The notes under the pieces were generated by a model. The model saw only the letters and a list, made by a program, of their open reading frames with translations, made no database searches and was not told the origin of the DNA. A stretch of 64,000 nucleotides of DNA from Falsiruegeria litorea R37 (GTDB taxonomy: Bacteria > Pseudomonadota > Alphaproteobacteria > Rhodobacterales > Rhodobacteraceae), in contig NZ_FWFO01000002.1 in NCBI RefSeq assembly GCF_900172225.1, positions 124,001 to 188,000 of the forward strand, given 5' to 3'. The number at the start of each line of letters is the position of its first letter. Positions within the stretch are counted from its first letter, which is position 1. A program made the translations under genes and the position numbers. Shown one piece after another: positions 57,049-64,000 of the stretch.

Positions 57049-57750
57049 ATGGAAAAAGTTGCACTGATTACAGCGGGCGGATCAGGTATGGGCGCAGACA
57101 GCGCACGCGCCTTGGCCGCAGATGGCTTCAAGGTTGGGATTCTGTCTTCGTCCGGCAAAGGCGAAGCACTTGCCAAAGAACTTGGCGGTATTGGCATCAC
57201 AGGCACCAACAAATCTGAAGAAGACCTGCAAGAGCTGGTCGATGCGGCTGTGAACCACTGGGGCCGTGTCGACGTTTTGGTGAACTCCGCCGGTCATGGA
57301 CCGCGCGCACCGGTCCTCGAACTCACCGATGAGGACTGGCACGAAGGAATGGAAGTCTACTTCCTGAACGCCGTACGCCCCTCGCGTCTCGTCACACCGA
57401 TCATGCAAAAACAGGGTGGCGGGGCGGTCATCAATATTTCGACCTTTGCCGCGTTTGAGCCGAACCCTGTGTTTCCAACCTCAGGCGTGATGCGCGCCGG
57501 GCTTGCGGCCTTCACAAAACTCTTTGCTGACAAATACGCAGCCGAGAACATCCGCATGAACAACGTGCTGCCAGGGTTCATTGACAGCCTGCCAGAGAAA
57601 GAGGAATTCCGCTCCATGATCCCGATGGGACGCTACGGCAACTCGCTTGGCGAGATCGCAAGTGTCGTGGCCTTTTTGGCCTCGGAGGGTGGAGCTTACA
57701 GCACTGGTCAGAATATCCGGGTCGATGGGGGTATTACCCGGTCGGTTTAG
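57049..57750 (+). CDS. Short-chain dehydrogenase-like protein without the usual Tyr-Lys pair
   Basis: 233 residues. The SDR fold is clear: VALITAGGSGMGADSARALA, INISTFAAFEP (with catalytic-type Ser) and the C-terminal VAFLASEGGAYSTGQNIRVDGG. The canonical YxxxK is replaced by a segment reading TSGVMRAGLAAFTK, in which Tyr appears as Ser and Lys as Arg. It may be a divergent enzyme or a non-catalytic partner. Last gene of the cluster. Confidence 0.82.
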   Translation: MEKVALITAGGSGMGADSARALAADGFKVGILSSSGKGEALAKELGGIGITGTNKSEEDLQELVDAAVNHWGRVDVLVNSAGHGPRAPVLELTDEDWHEGMEVYFLNAVRPSRLVTPIMQKQGGGAVINISTFAAFEPNPVFPTSGVMRAGLAAFTKLFADKYAAENIRMNNVLPGFIDSLPEKEEFRSMIPMGRYGNSLGEIASVVAFLASEGGAYSTGQNIRVDGGITRSV

Positions 57751-57965
57751 TACCAATGATAATGAGGCCAAGTGCACCGCTGGTCGCCGGCGCGATCGTG
57801 GCTTGTCATCGTCGAAGTCCGCTATCCGCACTTGGCTGCCATTTATGCATCTTGCAGCATCGGCGATTCTGGGCTCAAACCGGTACTTCGCCGCGTATGG
57901 GGTGAACGGCAGCATTTGGTTCATTGGAAGTGACTCCATCACACATGTGGCGGAGCCATCCGCAA
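57751..57965. other. Gene-free stretch after the hyu cluster
   Basis: About 215 bp with no credible gene on either strand; the overlapping open frames are not typical of coding sequence. No terminator with a U-run is visible. It is bounded on the right by the bracketing element. Confidence 0.4.
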
Positions 57966-58006
57966 TCGACACTTGCAACATGGGCTGGCGGCGAGCCGCC
58001 CCCCAC
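57966..58006. repeat. Right bracketing element of the hyu cluster
   Basis: Read on the minus strand: GTGG, GGCGGC-TC-GCCGCC hairpin, CCGCCA.CCCATG, CAA.TGTCGA, ending 10 nt after the stop of the neighbouring minus-strand gene. It matches 47901-47938 in block order, with a longer but equivalent hairpin, and points the other way. Confidence 0.6.
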
Positions 58007-58016
58007 TGGATTTGGT

Positions 58017-60491
58017 TCAGGCCCGCATATTCGCGCCATTGGCGTCATAGATTGGCGCGCCCAGAACCTCGGTGTCATACATCTCACCCAAAATCTCGAC
58101 CTGCAGCTGCGTGCCGGGTGCGGCGTGCTCCGCCGCGATGTATCCCATCGCCATCGAACGCTGCGCATGATGCGCGTAGCCGCCCGAGCTGACATATCCC
58201 ACCGCTGCGCCATCTTTCAGGATCGCCTCGTCGTTTGAGACATCAATCCCGTCCACATCGATGGTCATCGTCACCAGCCTTTGCTTTGGCCCCGCCGCGC
58301 GCGCGGCCAGGGTGGCGTCTTTGCCGACAAAGTCCTTCTTCCAGTTGATGAAGACGTCCATGCCGCTTTCGACCGCGTCGAAATCAGGGCGGAAATCCAG
58401 CGTCCACACGCCCCAACCCTTCTCCAACCGCATCGACATCAGCGCGCGCGCGCCATACCAGCGATAGCCCAGATCAGCGCCCGCCTCTTCAATCGCCTCG
58501 GCCAGGCGCAGCAGGTATTGCGGCTTGCAATAGATCTCATACCCTAACTCACCGCTGAACGAGATCCGGTTCAGGATCACCGGCACCCCGCCCACGAAGG
58601 TTTGTCGCAGGTCGCGGAACTTGAAGGTCTGGGCCGAAATATCCTCACGCATGATCCCTTGCAGCAGCGCCCGCGATTTCGGCCCCGACAGCGCAATCCC
58701 GTGCCAATCATCGCTGACGTTGGCGTAACTCACGTCATCGGGCAGATCCTTTTCAAACCACCTCCGATGCGCCTCTTGCATGGCGCCCGAGCCGAACAGC
58801 ATGAAATGCTCTTCGCCCAGACAAGCCACCGTCAGATCACCGTACAGTTTGCCGTTGGGTGTCAGCATCGGCGTCAGCGTCAGGCGACCCGGTTTCGGCA
58901 CATAGCCGGCCAGCACGCGATCCAGATAGGACCGCGCTCCGGGACCCTTGAACTCATGCTTGGCGAAGTTGGCGATCTCGATCCCGCCAACAGCCTCGCG
59001 CACCGCCTGAACTTCGCGTGCGACATACTCATGGGAGCGGTTACGCTCAAACGTCGGCTCCTCGTGGGCATCCTCTGGCCCATCGGCGAACCACAACGCG
59101 TTCTCAAGGCCAAACCCCTGACCCATCCGCGCGCCCCGCGCGACCAACCGATCATAGAGCGCGGTGGTCTTCTGCATCCGCCCCTTGGGTAGCGTTTCAT
59201 TGGGGAAGGTCATCACGAACCGGCGCTCATAGTTCTCGGTCGATTTCACGGTGCCCCAATCAGGGGTCGCGAAATCGCCAAACCGCGCCACATCCATCGC
59301 CCAGACGTCGATGGACGGCTCGCCGTCAATCATCCACTCGGCCATGGTCAGACCCACGCCGCCGCCCTGACAGAACCCCGCCATGACGCCCACGGCGCAC
59401 CAGTAGTTCTTCATCCCCGGCACTGGCCCGATCATCGGATTGCCATCGGGGCCGAATGTGAACGGCCCGTTGATCATATCCTTGATGCCGACCTCTCCAA
59501 TCGCCGGGATACGTTCAAACGACATCTCCAACCGGTCCGCGATCCGGTCCAGATCCGGCTGCAACAGCTCGTGACCAAAGTCCCACGGCGTGCCACCCAC
59601 CTTCCACGGCGTTCCCTTGGGCTCATAAGTGCCCAATAGCATCCCCTGACGTTCCTGCCGGAAATAGATGTTGGCCTCGTAATCAATGCCGGCGGGCAGG
59701 CGGGTTGGGTGCTTGGCCACTGCGTCGATCTTTTCGGTGATCAGATAGTGGTGTTCCATCGGTTGCACCGGCAGGTTCAGCCCCTGCATATGCCCCACCT
59801 CACGCGCCCATAGACCGCCACAGTTCACGATATGCTCGGCGTTGATCACACCCTTGGGCGTGGTCACATCCCAGCTGCCATCGGGGCGCTGCCTGGTCGC
59901 TGTGACGCCACAATGGGTGAAGTATTGCGCCCCATGTACCTTGGCCGATTTGGCAAAGGCATAGGTCGCGCCCGATGGATCCAGATCGCCATCCTGATCA
60001 TCCCATAGCGCCGCATAGTAATGTTTCGGATCAATCAGCGGATGCCGCTCGGCCACCTCGGCGGGGCTGATGAACTCCTGGTTCAGCCCCATGTAGCGCG
60101 CTTTGGACCGTTCGCGCTTGAGGTAGTCATACCAGGTCTTGTTCGACGCCAGATAGAAACCGCCAGTGATGTGCAGACCCACGGAATGGCCCGAAGTCTC
60201 CTCGATCTCCTTATACAGATCGATGGTATAGCTCTGCAGGCGCGAGATGTTGGGGTCCGAGCTGATGGTGTGGATCTGCCCGGCTGCGTGCCAGCTCGAT
60301 CCGCTCGTCAACTCGTCCCGCTCCAGCAGGACAACGTCTTTCCAACCAAACTTGGCCAGATGGAACAGGATCGAACAGCCGACAACGCCGCCGCCGATGA
60401 CCACGACCTTGGCATGCGACGGCAGGGGTTTGCCGCCGGTGCCTTCTTCCTTGTGGATGTTGAGTGTGGATTGGGTGAATTGATCTGACAT
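58017..60491 (-). CDS. Dimethylglycine/sarcosine dehydrogenase-like flavoprotein with GcvT domain
   Basis: 824 residues from ATG 60491 (AGGA 8 nt upstream); a 28-residue extension is not family-like. The N-terminal FAD domain (about 25-400: VVVIGGGVVGCSILFHLA, SGSSWHAAGQ) is followed by a FAO_M linker and the folate-binding GCV_T/GCV_T_C domains (about 440-815: GVPVILNRISFSGELGYEI and VGKDATLAARA-type blocks). Family members remove N-methyl groups from dimethylglycine or sarcosine and pass the carbon to THF. Same strand as mttB, 156 nt downstream of its stop. Confidence 0.9.
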   Translation of the reverse strand: MSDQFTQSTLNIHKEEGTGGKPLPSHAKVVVIGGGVVGCSILFHLAKFGWKDVVLLERDELTSGSSWHAAGQIHTISSDPNISRLQSYTIDLYKEIEETSGHSVGLHITGGFYLASNKTWYDYLKRERSKARYMGLNQEFISPAEVAERHPLIDPKHYYAALWDDQDGDLDPSGATYAFAKSAKVHGAQYFTHCGVTATRQRPDGSWDVTTPKGVINAEHIVNCGGLWAREVGHMQGLNLPVQPMEHHYLITEKIDAVAKHPTRLPAGIDYEANIYFRQERQGMLLGTYEPKGTPWKVGGTPWDFGHELLQPDLDRIADRLEMSFERIPAIGEVGIKDMINGPFTFGPDGNPMIGPVPGMKNYWCAVGVMAGFCQGGGVGLTMAEWMIDGEPSIDVWAMDVARFGDFATPDWGTVKSTENYERRFVMTFPNETLPKGRMQKTTALYDRLVARGARMGQGFGLENALWFADGPEDAHEEPTFERNRSHEYVAREVQAVREAVGGIEIANFAKHEFKGPGARSYLDRVLAGYVPKPGRLTLTPMLTPNGKLYGDLTVACLGEEHFMLFGSGAMQEAHRRWFEKDLPDDVSYANVSDDWHGIALSGPKSRALLQGIMREDISAQTFKFRDLRQTFVGGVPVILNRISFSGELGYEIYCKPQYLLRLAEAIEEAGADLGYRWYGARALMSMRLEKGWGVWTLDFRPDFDAVESGMDVFINWKKDFVGKDATLAARAAGPKQRLVTMTIDVDGIDVSNDEAILKDGAAVGYVSSGGYAHHAQRSMAMGYIAAEHAAPGTQLQVEILGEMYDTEVLGAPIYDANGANMRA

Positions 60492-60647
60492 TTCTGTTGT
60501 CCTCAGGTCTGGGGCAAACGGCGGATGGGAAATGGGAGCGATGGCGCAAAACCGGTGCACGGGTTGTGCACGCATGGTGCACGCTTAGTGCACAGGTGTT
60601 TTCGCGGTTTCGCATCACCTGAGCATATGCGTGAAGATTGGGTTAAC

Positions 60648-62168
60648 TCAGTACCACGCATCCGGCAGTTCCTCCTTGCGGCGGGCGACATATGCGGCCA
60701 GTTCTTCGCGCACTCCTTGATTCATGGCCGGGGGCTCATAGGCATCCAGCATCGCATTCCAGCGTTCATAAGCGCGCCGACGCATGTCCTTGGATCCGCC
60801 TTCCTCCCAGCTTTCAACATTCTCGCTATCGCTCAGAGCAGGCTCATAAAACGCGGTCTGATAGTTGCGCATCGTGTGGCCGGATCCCAGGAAATGCCCG
60901 CCGGGCGCAACTTCTCCATAGGCATCGCGCGCCAACGCCTCGTCACCGGTATCCAGGCCCTGCGAAAGTACCTTTTGGTACGACCCAAGCCGGTCCGCAT
61001 CCATGATCAGCTTTTCGAACCCGGTACACAGGCCGCCCTCCAACCAGCCGGCCGAATGCAGCACGAAATTGGCTCCGGCCAGCATGGTCGAATGCATCGA
61101 ATCCGCGCTTTCATAGGCCGCCTGCGCATCCTCAATCTTGGATGCGGTCAGCGACCCGCCACAGCGCAGCGGTAGGCCAACGCGCCGGGCCAACTGACCA
61201 ATCGCATAATTCGAAATCACCGGTTCGGGCATTCCAAATGTGGGCGCGCCGGATTTGAGCGACATCGAACTTAGGAAGTTGCCCAGCACAAAGGGCGCGC
61301 CGGGGCGGATCATCTGGGCATAGGCGCAGCACATCATCGCTTCGGCCATGGCCTGCGCCACGCTGGCTGCCGTCGACACCGGACCCATTGCGCCAGACAG
61401 AATAAATGGAACAACAACAATGCCTTGACCGCGCCCGCAATAGGTGCGGATCGCCTCGGTCACCACCTTGTCCACCAAGAGCGGCGAGTTGGTGTTGACG
61501 TTGCCCATAATGACGCAATTGTTCTCCATCACATCCGCGCCAAACACGATCTCGGCCATATCCACACTGTCCTGTGCGCGGCTCATTTCGGTGATCGCGC
61601 CCAGATGAGGTTTGTCGCTAAGTGTCATGTGGGCAAAGAGCATATCCAGGTGCCGTTTGCTGACAGGGACGTCGCAGGGTTCGACAATCACAAGCCCGGT
61701 GTGATGCAGATTTGGGTGAAGATAGGCCAGCTTCACCAGCTTTTCAAAACTGTCCATATCGCCATAGCGCCGCCCACCTTCCAGATCGCGCACAAAAGGC
61801 GCGCCATAGATCGGCGCGAAAACTTGATGGGGACCACCGATGATGACCGACCGCTCGGGGTTGCGCGCCAGCTGCGTGAACTGCGACGGGGCCTTGGCAC
61901 ATAAATCGCGAATCCAGGCCGCATCGGCGCGCACGATGTCGTCCTCGATCCGGGCGCCTTTCTCGCGCCACAGATCCAGTGCCACCGGATCGTCTCGGAA
62001 CGCGATGCCAACGTCCTGAATGATCCAATCGACCTGCGCCTCCAGCGTGGCGATCTGCTCTTCGTCCAGCGGATCAAAGAACGGCAGGCGTCGCTGAATG
62101 TGCGGCGAGGCCGGTGCTCCGGTCTCTGCAGTTTGCCGGGCGCGGCTGGCGCGGGCACGTCGGGCCAT
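60648..62168 (-). CDS. MttB-family methyltransferase without pyrrolysine
   Basis: 506 residues, matching the trimethylamine methyltransferase (MttB/COG5598) superfamily: RNPERSVIIGGPHQVFAPIYG near the N-terminus, then APFVLGNFLSSMSLKSGAPT, FGMPEPVISNYAIGQLARR and FLGSGHTMRNYQTAFYEP. There is no in-frame amber codon, so it belongs to the non-pyrrolysine group, which in characterised cases demethylates glycine betaine or other quaternary amines through a corrinoid protein. No corrinoid partner is nearby. Divergent from a LysR gene, 91 nt apart. Confidence 0.88.
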   Translation of the reverse strand: MARRARASRARQTAETGAPASPHIQRRLPFFDPLDEEQIATLEAQVDWIIQDVGIAFRDDPVALDLWREKGARIEDDIVRADAAWIRDLCAKAPSQFTQLARNPERSVIIGGPHQVFAPIYGAPFVRDLEGGRRYGDMDSFEKLVKLAYLHPNLHHTGLVIVEPCDVPVSKRHLDMLFAHMTLSDKPHLGAITEMSRAQDSVDMAEIVFGADVMENNCVIMGNVNTNSPLLVDKVVTEAIRTYCGRGQGIVVVPFILSGAMGPVSTAASVAQAMAEAMMCCAYAQMIRPGAPFVLGNFLSSMSLKSGAPTFGMPEPVISNYAIGQLARRVGLPLRCGGSLTASKIEDAQAAYESADSMHSTMLAGANFVLHSAGWLEGGLCTGFEKLIMDADRLGSYQKVLSQGLDTGDEALARDAYGEVAPGGHFLGSGHTMRNYQTAFYEPALSDSENVESWEEGGSKDMRRRAYERWNAMLDAYEPPAMNQGVREELAAYVARRKEELPDAWY

Positions 62169-62237
62169 AGGCTCTCTCCCTTAAGTGATGCGTAAGGTTA
62201 GGGTGCTAAAACGGGCCTGTGACGGTTGAAAAACTTG

Positions 62238-62254
62238 ATGCTTTAGATAAGCAT
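62238..62254. promoter_or_regulatory. Perfect palindrome in the mttB/LysR divergent promoter
   Basis: ATGCTT-TAGAT-AAGCAT, five bases before the LysR start codon and about 70 nt before mttB. A LysR-type operator is the likely reading; binding there would block the regulator's own translation start region and could activate mttB. Confidence 0.6.
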
Positions 62255-62259
62255 GAGTT

Positions 62260-63216
62260 ATGCAAGAACTCTGGAAACTCGTCACATCCCCCCGCCACCT
62301 CATCGTGTTTGAGGTCGCCGCGCGACACGGATCGTTCACACGGGCGGCAGCTGAGCTGAACGTGCAGCAACCCGCCGTCAGTGCGTCAATCGCGCAGCTC
62401 GAGGCCTCTCTGGGTGTGCTGCTCTTCGATCGGGCACACCGCAAAGTCGGGTTGACCCACGCCGGAGAGCGTTTGTTTTCAGATGTTTCCGCTGCTTTGA
62501 ACCGAATTCTGCAATCCGCGCGAGAGGTGCATCAGCGCGGGCGTAACGACCATGTGACCGTCTCGGTCAGCTCGGCCTTTGCCAACTATTGGATGGTGCC
62601 GCGCTTGCAGCAGTTCCATGACAGCCATCCGGGCATCGATCTGCGGGTGCAAACCAGTGACCGTGAGCCCGACATTGACGCCGAAGGAATCAGTCTTGCC
62701 ATAAGACGGGGCGATGGATCATGGCCTGGCGTCCATTCCGCCCTGATCGCCCATGAGGTCATCTCTCCGATCGCCAGCCCTCAGGTGATGGCAGCGGCGG
62801 TGAACCTGGTCACGCCGGCCAATCTTTTGCATGAACGGTTGATTCACCTGGAAGAGCCGGTGCGGGAACGGCCCAGCTGGCAGGCCTGGTTCGCGCATCA
62901 CGACATCCCGGCGCAGGCACCCAAGGCGGGGCTCAGATTGAATGACTATGCGCTGGTGTTGCAGGCGGCGATGGCAGGCGAAGGCTTTGCCTTTGGCTGG
63001 CGCCATGTGACCCGTCGGCTGATCGAGCAGGGGTTGCTTGCAGCGAAAACGGATTGGGCCTGGGAGACCGGCAAGGGTTTTTACCTGGTCTGGTCCAAGA
63101 CCGTGCCCCTCATCCCGCAGGCCGAGCAGGTGCGCGACTGGATGATCGGGATGGGCGAGGGGGAGGAGCAGCACCAAAGCGCTGCTCCAGTCAAACTTAC
63201 GAGCTTGGCAGAATGA
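62260..63216 (+). CDS. LysR-family regulator, GcvA-like, divergent from mttB
   Basis: 318 residues. HTH region (about 8-66: [41 protein letters not shown]) and ligand-binding domain (about 95-300). The GcvA-like type commonly controls amino-acid or betaine catabolism and is usually transcribed away from its target, here mttB. Its 3' end overlaps the convergent fasciclin gene by 20 nt. Confidence 0.93.
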   Translation: MQELWKLVTSPRHLIVFEVAARHGSFTRAAAELNVQQPAVSASIAQLEASLGVLLFDRAHRKVGLTHAGERLFSDVSAALNRILQSAREVHQRGRNDHVTVSVSSAFANYWMVPRLQQFHDSHPGIDLRVQTSDREPDIDAEGISLAIRRGDGSWPGVHSALIAHEVISPIASPQVMAAAVNLVTPANLLHERLIHLEEPVRERPSWQAWFAHHDIPAQAPKAGLRLNDYALVLQAAMAGEGFAFGWRHVTRRLIEQGLLAAKTDWAWETGKGFYLVWSKTVPLIPQAEQVRDWMIGMGEGEEQHQSAAPVKLTSLAE

Positions 63217-63679
63217 CCTTATCGATGACGTGAATGACGCCGTTGCTGGCGGCAATGTCGGCGTCCACGACCGAAGCGTCGTTGATCATCACGCCGTTGT
63301 CCAGGTCGATGGTGATCTCACCGCCTTGAACGGTTGCGGCGGACATGTCGTCGCTCAGGTCGGTCGACATGACCTTGCCCGGCACCACGTGATAGGTCAG
63401 GATGGCGACCAGCTGATCCTTGTTCTCGGGCTTGAGCAGGTTTTCAACGGTACCTTCGGGCAGGGCTGCAAAGGCGGCATCGGTCGGTGCGAATACAGTG
63501 AACGGACCGTCTCCCTTGAGAACGTCGACCAGATCGGCGGCCTGAACAGCGGCCACGAGGGTGCCAAAGTTACCTGCACCCACAGCGGTGTCGACAATGT
63601 CCTTGGATGAATTGCCTGCAAATGCAGCCGTGGCTGCGACAGCGGTGGCGGCGGCGGTCAGTACGATTTTGCGAAACAT
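63197..63679 (-). CDS. Secreted fasciclin-domain protein
   Basis: 160 residues. Signal peptide (about 1-21, cleaved near AFA) and one FAS1 domain (about 25-158) with the H1 motif [16 protein letters not shown], the central YH motif LTYHVVPGK and the H2-like end [13 protein letters not shown]. Bacterial FAS1 proteins act in cell adhesion or matrix contacts. RBS GGAGG precedes the ATG. It overlaps the LysR stop by 20 nt on the opposite strand. Confidence 0.93.
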   Translation of the reverse strand: MFRKIVLTAAATAVAATAAFAGNSSKDIVDTAVGAGNFGTLVAAVQAADLVDVLKGDGPFTVFAPTDAAFAALPEGTVENLLKPENKDQLVAILTYHVVPGKVMSTDLSDDMSAATVQGGEITIDLDNGVMINDASVVDADIAASNGVIHVIDKVILPSS

Positions 63680-63780
63680 TTTGAATCCTCCATGTCATGC
63701 CGTCAGTGGCATTGCAGGAGGTACGGGGTCTGTTCCCGGATGGATCAGAGCAGGTTTCAAGTTTCCATACTTGATCTGCA

Positions 63781-63808
63781 AAGGCCTTGCGCTAAGCCGC
63801 GCAAGGCC
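63781..63808. terminator. Hairpin between apt and the fasciclin gene
   Basis: A perfect 11-bp stem AGGCCTTGCGC (63781-63791) / GCGCAAGGCCT (63798-63808) with loop TAAGCC; on the minus strand TTT-rich sequence follows. It is downstream of apt and probably ends its transcript, though the U-run is short. Confidence 0.6.
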
Positions 63809-63845
63809 TGGACTTCCAGTCACGATCTTGTGATCGTATCAGGGC

Positions 63846-64000
63846 TTATTCGCCCTCAAACGCGCACAGGACGTGCACATCCATGCCCATCTCTTCCAAC
63901 CGTTTGCGGCCGCCCAGATCAGGCAAATCGACGATGAAAGAGCACGACACGATCTCGCCCCCAAGACGTTCGATCAGTTTGATGCCCGCCCCGGCGGTGC
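63846..64000 (-). CDS. apt: Adenine phosphoribosyltransferase, C-terminal part (5' end cut by window)
   Basis: 51 codons remain on the minus strand, reading [40 protein letters not shown] and LCAFEGE before the TAA stop. These match the conserved C-terminal end of Apt, which salvages adenine to AMP using PRPP. The catalytic PRPP loop lies outside the window. Confidence 0.85.
   Translation of the reverse strand, partial: TAGAGIKLIERLGGEIVSCSFIVDLPDLGGRKRLEEMGMDVHVLCAFEGE

Noticed and set aside
57481-58192. Open frames on both strands after the hyu cluster
   Set aside because: Each runs into the well-supported neighbouring genes and none has a start with an RBS or a domain.
60648-62168. A pyrrolysine codon in the MttB homologue
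   Set aside because: No in-frame TAG occurs; the frame is open throughout, so it belongs to the non-pyrrolysine group.
63561-63833. Plus-strand frame opposite the fasciclin start and the hairpin
   Set aside because: Antisense to a signal peptide and crosses a terminator-like hairpin; no features.

Overview
The window looks like chromosomal DNA of a marine alphaproteobacterium of the Roseobacter group (Rhodobacteraceae). The basis is high GC, tolQRAB-pal-cpoB followed by tilS and ftsH, a ctaC-ctaB-coxF-ctaG-ctaE-surf1-thrC-M16 peptidase run, a Tad/Flp pilus locus with its extra AAA ATPase, and an MttB-like methyltransferase next to a dimethylglycine-dehydrogenase-like protein. I saw no tRNA, rRNA, CRISPR array or intact insertion sequence. 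Both ends cut genes: tolQ on the left and apt on the right.

Region by region: 1-8240 is the Tol-Pal envelope operon running into tilS and ftsH, closed by a strong terminator. 8541-12281 holds a MOSC protein and a one-carbon operon, fhs - chorismate mutase - folD. 12283-16732 holds a thioesterase, a membrane-anchored LytTR regulator and the DNA-repair pair pdeM/Lhr-like helicase. 16997-29149 is the Tad (Flp) pilus locus, all on the minus strand: two Flp pilins, CpaB, the CpaC secretin, an OmpA-like lipoprotein, TadZ, TadA, TadB, TadC, two TadD-like lipoproteins, the prepilin peptidase and an AAA ATPase. 29510-36301 holds a lytic transglycosylase, a 3-oxoacid CoA-transferase, topA, a small secreted unknown and dprA. 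36475-45553 holds tldD facing the cytochrome oxidase operon, with a perfect FNR-type box between them, then threonine synthase, an M16 peptidase and an acetyltransferase. 45639-47894 holds a metallo-hydrolase and a glycolate-oxidase-like flavoprotein.

47895-58016 is the most accessory-looking stretch: a LysR regulator and seven tightly coupled genes (hyuA, hyuB, a FAD amine oxidase, a HpcH/HpaI aldolase, an aminotransferase, an epimerase-like dehydrogenase and an odd SDR). They look like a complete catabolic route for an unknown lactam, hydantoin or N-substituted amino compound. Two related elements in opposite orientation (47901-47938 and 57966-58006) bracket the block, each just past the stop codon of a flanking gene. 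58017-62168 holds the dimethylglycine-dehydrogenase-like protein and a non-pyrrolysine MttB homologue, with a divergent LysR regulator whose start is preceded by a perfect palindrome. The window ends with a fasciclin-domain protein and the 3' end of apt.

Most of the window is housekeeping. The best candidates for undescribed biology are the hyuAB-aldolase-aminotransferase cluster and its bracketing elements, the MttB/dimethylglycine-dehydrogenase module, the FNR box at the oxidase operon, and the cluster of TTTGC(A/G)AA sites upstream of the Lhr-like helicase.
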